Positions 61,202 through 64,000 of a DNA stretch of 64,000 bases are shown here, one piece after another. The notes beneath the pieces were generated by a model. That model had not been told where the DNA came from, ran no database searches, and worked only from the letters and a program-made list of their open reading frames with translations. The first letter of the stretch is position 1. Each line of letters starts with the position of its first letter. The stretch is taken from positions 62,001 to 126,000 of the forward strand of contig JAKOTQ010000015.1 of NCBI GenBank assembly GCA_029776205.1, given 5' to 3'. The translations under genes were made by a program, and so were the position numbers. The stretch comes from Bacillota bacterium (GTDB lineage Bacteria > Bacillota > UBA4882 > UBA8346).

Positions 61202-62344
61202 GACACCGGCAGCAACAGCTGAACCGATAACTCCAGCCACGTTCGGCCCCATGGCATGCATCAGCAGATAGTTCCCGGGTTTTTCCTGGGCGCCCAGCTT
61301 TTGAACAACACGAGCTGCCATAGGAACTGCCGACACACCGGCAGCGCCAATCATCGGGTTAACTTTACCGCCGGTCCATTTGCACATGATCTTACCAAAG
61401 ATAACTCCACCGGCAGTACTAAAGGCAAATGCAATCAATCCAAGTAAAATAATACCTAATGTTGCAGGCTGTAAAAACAATTCAGCCTTCGCCTTGGCGC
61501 CTACAGACAAGCCCAGGAAGATGGTGATGATGTTAATCAACTCATTCTCAGCGGTTTTCGATAAGCGGCCGACCACTCCGGACTCCCGAAGCAGATTCCC
61601 AAACATCAATGAACCTAATAAGGCGGCAGCAGACGGCAGAATTAAAGACCCAATAATTGTCACAGCGATGGGGAAAATAATCTTTTCGGTTTTGGAAACC
61701 TCCCGCATTTGCTCCATCACGATCTGCCGTTCCTCTTTGGTGGTTAAAGCCTTAATGATCGGCGGCTGGATGATGGGGATTAAAGCCATATACGAATAAG
61801 CCGCAATAGCGATGGAACCCAGTAAATCCGGTTTCAGGCGGCTGGTTAAGTAAATAGCCGTGGGGCCATCAGCTCCTCCAATGATTCCAATGGAAGCCGC
61901 TGCTTTCAAGTCATATCCCAATCCGGGGAAGAAATAATTGAGTACCAGCGCCCCCAACAATGCCGCAAAGATTCCCAACTGAGCCGCTGCACCCAACAAA
62001 ATGCTGCGGGGATTGGCAAGAAGCGGCCCGAAATCGGTCATCGCGCCGATTCCCAGGAAAATTAACGGAGGGTAAATCCCTAAATTAACCCCTTGATACA
62101 AATAATAAATTAAACCTCCCGGTTGAAACTGGCCATTCACGGTGGTCCCGGGATCCATCAAACCGGCCAGAGGCAGGTTGACCAACAACATACCGAAAGA
62201 AATCGGCAATAACAATAACGGTTCATACTCTTTCACAATGGCTAAATACATTAAGACTAATGAAACAATGATCATAATCAGGGATCCGACATCCATATGT
62301 ACGAGTCCCGTGTCATTCATTAACCGCAAAAAATTTTCCCACAT
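61181..62344 (-). CDS. oadB: Sodium-translocating decarboxylase beta subunit
   Basis: A 387-residue membrane protein with at least nine helices. [27 protein letters not shown] and [21 protein letters not shown] contain the conserved Asp residues of the sodium channel, and [16 protein letters not shown] and [19 protein letters not shown] follow. This subunit exports Na+ while decarboxylating biotin-bound CO2. A gamma-like gene lies immediately upstream; the alpha and biotin subunits are not in the window. Confidence 0.95.
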   Translation of the reverse strand: MWENFLRLMNDTGLVHMDVGSLIMIIVSLVLMYLAIVKEYEPLLLLPISFGMLLVNLPLAGLMDPGTTVNGQFQPGGLIYYLYQGVNLGIYPPLIFLGIGAMTDFGPLLANPRSILLGAAAQLGIFAALLGALVLNYFFPGLGYDLKAAASIGIIGGADGPTAIYLTSRLKPDLLGSIAIAAYSYMALIPIIQPPIIKALTTKEERQIVMEQMREVSKTEKIIFPIAVTIIGSLILPSAAALLGSLMFGNLLRESGVVGRLSKTAENELINIITIFLGLSVGAKAKAELFLQPATLGIILLGLIAFAFSTAGGVIFGKIMCKWTGGKVNPMIGAAGVSAVPMAARVVQKLGAQEKPGNYLLMHAMGPNVAGVIGSAVAAGVLLAWLK

Positions 62345-62395
62345 GATATCCTCCTATAAAAACATACATTGTTATCTCTTTCACAATCTACCCGT

Positions 62396-62527
62396 TTAAT
62401 TCTTAGTCCATTTATTGACAAGAACCGACATCCATTTCATCAGATACATTAAAAAGAACAATACTACGAAGACAATACCTATACCCACCACCATAAGCTC
62501 AAGACCAACTCTTATATTCTCCATCAT
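62396..62527 (-). CDS. OadG-like small gamma subunit of a sodium pump decarboxylase
   Basis: A 43-residue peptide: a short polar start (MMENIRVGLELMV), one membrane helix (VVGIGIVFVVLFFLMYLMKWM) and a basic end (SVLVNKWTKN). This is the build of OadG/MadG-type gamma subunits. GAGGTGAG precedes the start codon, and it lies 51 bases before oadB. It is below normal ORF length cut-offs. Confidence 0.8.
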   Translation of the reverse strand: MMENIRVGLELMVVGIGIVFVVLFFLMYLMKWMSVLVNKWTKN

Positions 62528-62692
62528 CTCACCTCGCTCCCGTTTTTGATAAGAATTTATATTATATCAAAGCAGGAAACTCAATCAAGAGTTTACCTCC
62601 TTAAAACTGTGATCCCTGAACAGAAGTCTTCCAAAACTGACAATAAAATAAACTGATTTTTGCTTGACTATTTAATCAAACGATGAACACCT

Positions 62693-63292
62693 TCAGGCCG
62701 GCAACCCTCCGCCAAGCTGTTCTTCCACCCAATGCCAAATCGCATCCCGCCCCTGTTTGCTCTCAGCGGAAAACGGAATGATCGGGCTGTCAGAATCCAA
62801 AGCTAGGTTTCGGCGAATCTCCTGCAACCGCTGATTCATCTGGTTGCGGGAGATTTTATCGGACTTGGTCGCCACGATCAGAAAGGGTTTTCCCTGAAAC
62901 TTCAACCAATCCAACATCATCCGATCATCCTCGGTGGGAGCATGCCGGATATCCACCAGCATGATGATGGCTTTCAATTGCTCCCGGGTATTTAAATACG
63001 TTTCAATCATGTCACTCCATGCAGCCTTCTCCGCCTTGGAAACTTTGGCATATCCGTATCCCGGAAGATCCACTAAGAAAAAATCCTGATTAACCCGGAA
63101 AAAATTGATAACACGGGTTTTTCCGGGAGTATTTCCGACCTTGGCCAGATTCTTTCGGTTAACCAAAGTATTGATTAACGAAGATTTTCCCACATTTGAC
63201 CGTCCCACCAAGGCAATCTCCGGCCAGGAACGATCAGGATACTGTTCCGGTTTTACAGCAGTTACTTCATACCCAACATCTTTAATCTGCAT
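62693..63292 (-). CDS. ysxC: Ribosome-biogenesis GTP-binding protein YsxC/EngB
   Basis: A 199-residue GTPase required for large ribosomal subunit assembly. G1 is GRSNVGKSSLINTL, G3 DLPGYGYAKVSKAE, G4 ATKSDKI and G5 PFSAES. The usual lonA neighbour is absent. A 165-base gap downstream shows nothing recognisable. Confidence 0.96.
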   Translation of the reverse strand: MQIKDVGYEVTAVKPEQYPDRSWPEIALVGRSNVGKSSLINTLVNRKNLAKVGNTPGKTRVINFFRVNQDFFLVDLPGYGYAKVSKAEKAAWSDMIETYLNTREQLKAIIMLVDIRHAPTEDDRMMLDWLKFQGKPFLIVATKSDKISRNQMNQRLQEIRRNLALDSDSPIIPFSAESKQGRDAIWHWVEEQLGGGLPA

Positions 63293-63339
63293 CTCAGACT
63301 CCCCTACCCTGTTTCCATGGATTGCATGGGACCCGCCGA

Positions 63340-64000
63340 CTAGCTTTCCCGAACTAACACAGCCATACTCTCTCTATTTTGAAGGAGATCCGCTATTTTT
63401 TCTGCAGATAAAGGCTGACTGAATAAATACCCTTGAATACCTTCGCATTGGTATTTCCGTAACTCCTCCAATTGTTCCTTGGTTTCAACGCCTTCCGCAA
63501 CAGCCCTCAGTTTCAATGTCCTTACCATTAAAATAATAGCACTAACGATTCCATTACTCACTGGATCTGTTGTTAAATCTTTGATAAAGGATTGATCGAT
63601 TTTGACGGTATCCAGCGGAAAGTGCTTGAGACTGCTTAATGAAGAATAGCCTGTCCCAAAATCATCCAGTGCAATGGAGAATCCAGCCTCTTTTAAAGTT
63701 TGTAACGTTTCAAAAATTAAGGCATCATCCCCCATAAACGCGCTCTCTGTAATCTCCAATTCGAGCAAAGAAGGATCCAATCCTGCTTCACGAACGATAG
63801 CTGTACATACTTCCGCAAGGTTTCCGTTGCGTATTTGAGTGGCGGACACATTAACCGATACCCGCAACAAGGGTAGTCCCTCTTTTTTCCATGCAACCAT
63901 CTGTTCAACGACAGTTTTTAAAACCCATTCCCCGATGGGAATAATTAACCCGCTTTCTTCAGCGATGGGAATAAACCGCGTTGACGGGACTGCTCCCAAC
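63340..64000 (-). CDS. EAL-domain cyclic-di-GMP phosphodiesterase, N-terminus outside window
   Basis: The frame is open to the window end; the visible 219 residues are the C-terminal three quarters of an EAL domain: LELEITESAF, ALDDFGTGYSSLSSLKHFPLD, KIDQSFIKDL, AVAEGVETKEQL and IQGYLFSQPLSAE. The metal and catalytic residues in these blocks (Glu, the DDFGTG Asp pair, Lys, Glu) are all present, so it should hydrolyse c-di-GMP. The EAL motif itself and any sensory or GGDEF parts lie outside. Confidence 0.94.
   Translation of the reverse strand, partial: LGAVPSTRFIPIAEESGLIIPIGEWVLKTVVEQMVAWKKEGLPLLRVSVNVSATQIRNGNLAEVCTAIVREAGLDPSLLELEITESAFMGDDALIFETLQTLKEAGFSIALDDFGTGYSSLSSLKHFPLDTVKIDQSFIKDLTTDPVSNGIVSAIILMVRTLKLRAVAEGVETKEQLEELRKYQCEGIQGYLFSQPLSAEKIADLLQNRESMAVLVRES

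Overview
The window looks like a chromosomal segment of an anaerobic, endospore-forming Bacillota (Clostridia-like) bacterium. Evidence: a spoVAC-spoVAD-spoVAE cluster, a dipicolinate synthase B subunit, rubrerythrin with a PerR-type regulator, an NfnAB transhydrogenase, strong Shine-Dalgarno sequences, a type-I SAM riboswitch and an AraR-type operator. Genus cannot be decided from the sequence. Almost everything is housekeeping or metabolic; I see no prophage, transposase, CRISPR array or defence island.

Layout: 1-1150, the 5' part of a trans-sulfuration PLP enzyme under an S-box riboswitch, on the minus strand. 1250-3645, a cysteine desulfurase and ThiI for tRNA 4-thiouridine. 3655-8845, a complete branched-chain amino acid type ABC operon (livJHMGF) ending in an ATC-hydrolase-like gene. 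8858-14800, larE, a DUF2318 protein, a small unknown gene, the spoVA cluster and a CNNM/CorC-type transporter behind a strong promoter and a terminator-containing leader. 14899-20500, a DMT exporter, a tRNA-Met/tRNA-Lys operon, aroA, DUF2892 and nfnBA. 20720-25192, ferredoxin, a holin-like protein and a TAXI-TRAP transporter whose binding-protein gene has an in-frame TGA in its signal peptide.

25219-36260: an ABC1 kinase, recQ, a cyclophilin with two good start sites, CapA, dpaB, a YmaF-like protein, fabI, mutY, a frame-disrupted gene, family-4 UDG and a small unknown protein. 36329-44760: carB, a 37-kDa nucleoid protein, a MacAB-like efflux operon and a thioesterase. 44911-53240: two half-size ChrA proteins, an isomerase-araR operon with an AraR palindrome overlapping its promoter, a lipoprotein, a mannitol dehydrogenase-family enzyme, a YjbE/TerC protein and a five-LysM protein. 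53256-64000: hisEG, a ferredoxin-type aldo/keto reductase, a free-standing 25-codon gene, rubrerythrin-perR, thioredoxin, a Gfo/Idh oxidoreductase, mtnN-luxS-TSCPD, GrpB, a sodium-pump decarboxylase beta/gamma pair, ysxC and an EAL-domain protein cut by the window end.

Several threads join the genes. Sulfur and methyl-cycle metabolism recurs (S-box enzyme, cysteine desulfurase, ThiI, LarE, MTAN, LuxS). Anaerobic redox and peroxide defence recurs (NfnAB, ferredoxin, ferredoxin-type AKR, rubrerythrin, PerR, thioredoxin). Spore formation recurs (SpoVA, DpaB, probably YmaF and LysM proteins). Several intergenic gaps carry a degenerate low-complexity repeat family (motifs like GTACTGTGAACTATGTAC, CTGACAACTGTC, GGAGACAGGAGATAGGAG) that often abuts or supplies stop codons and start-proximal sequence.
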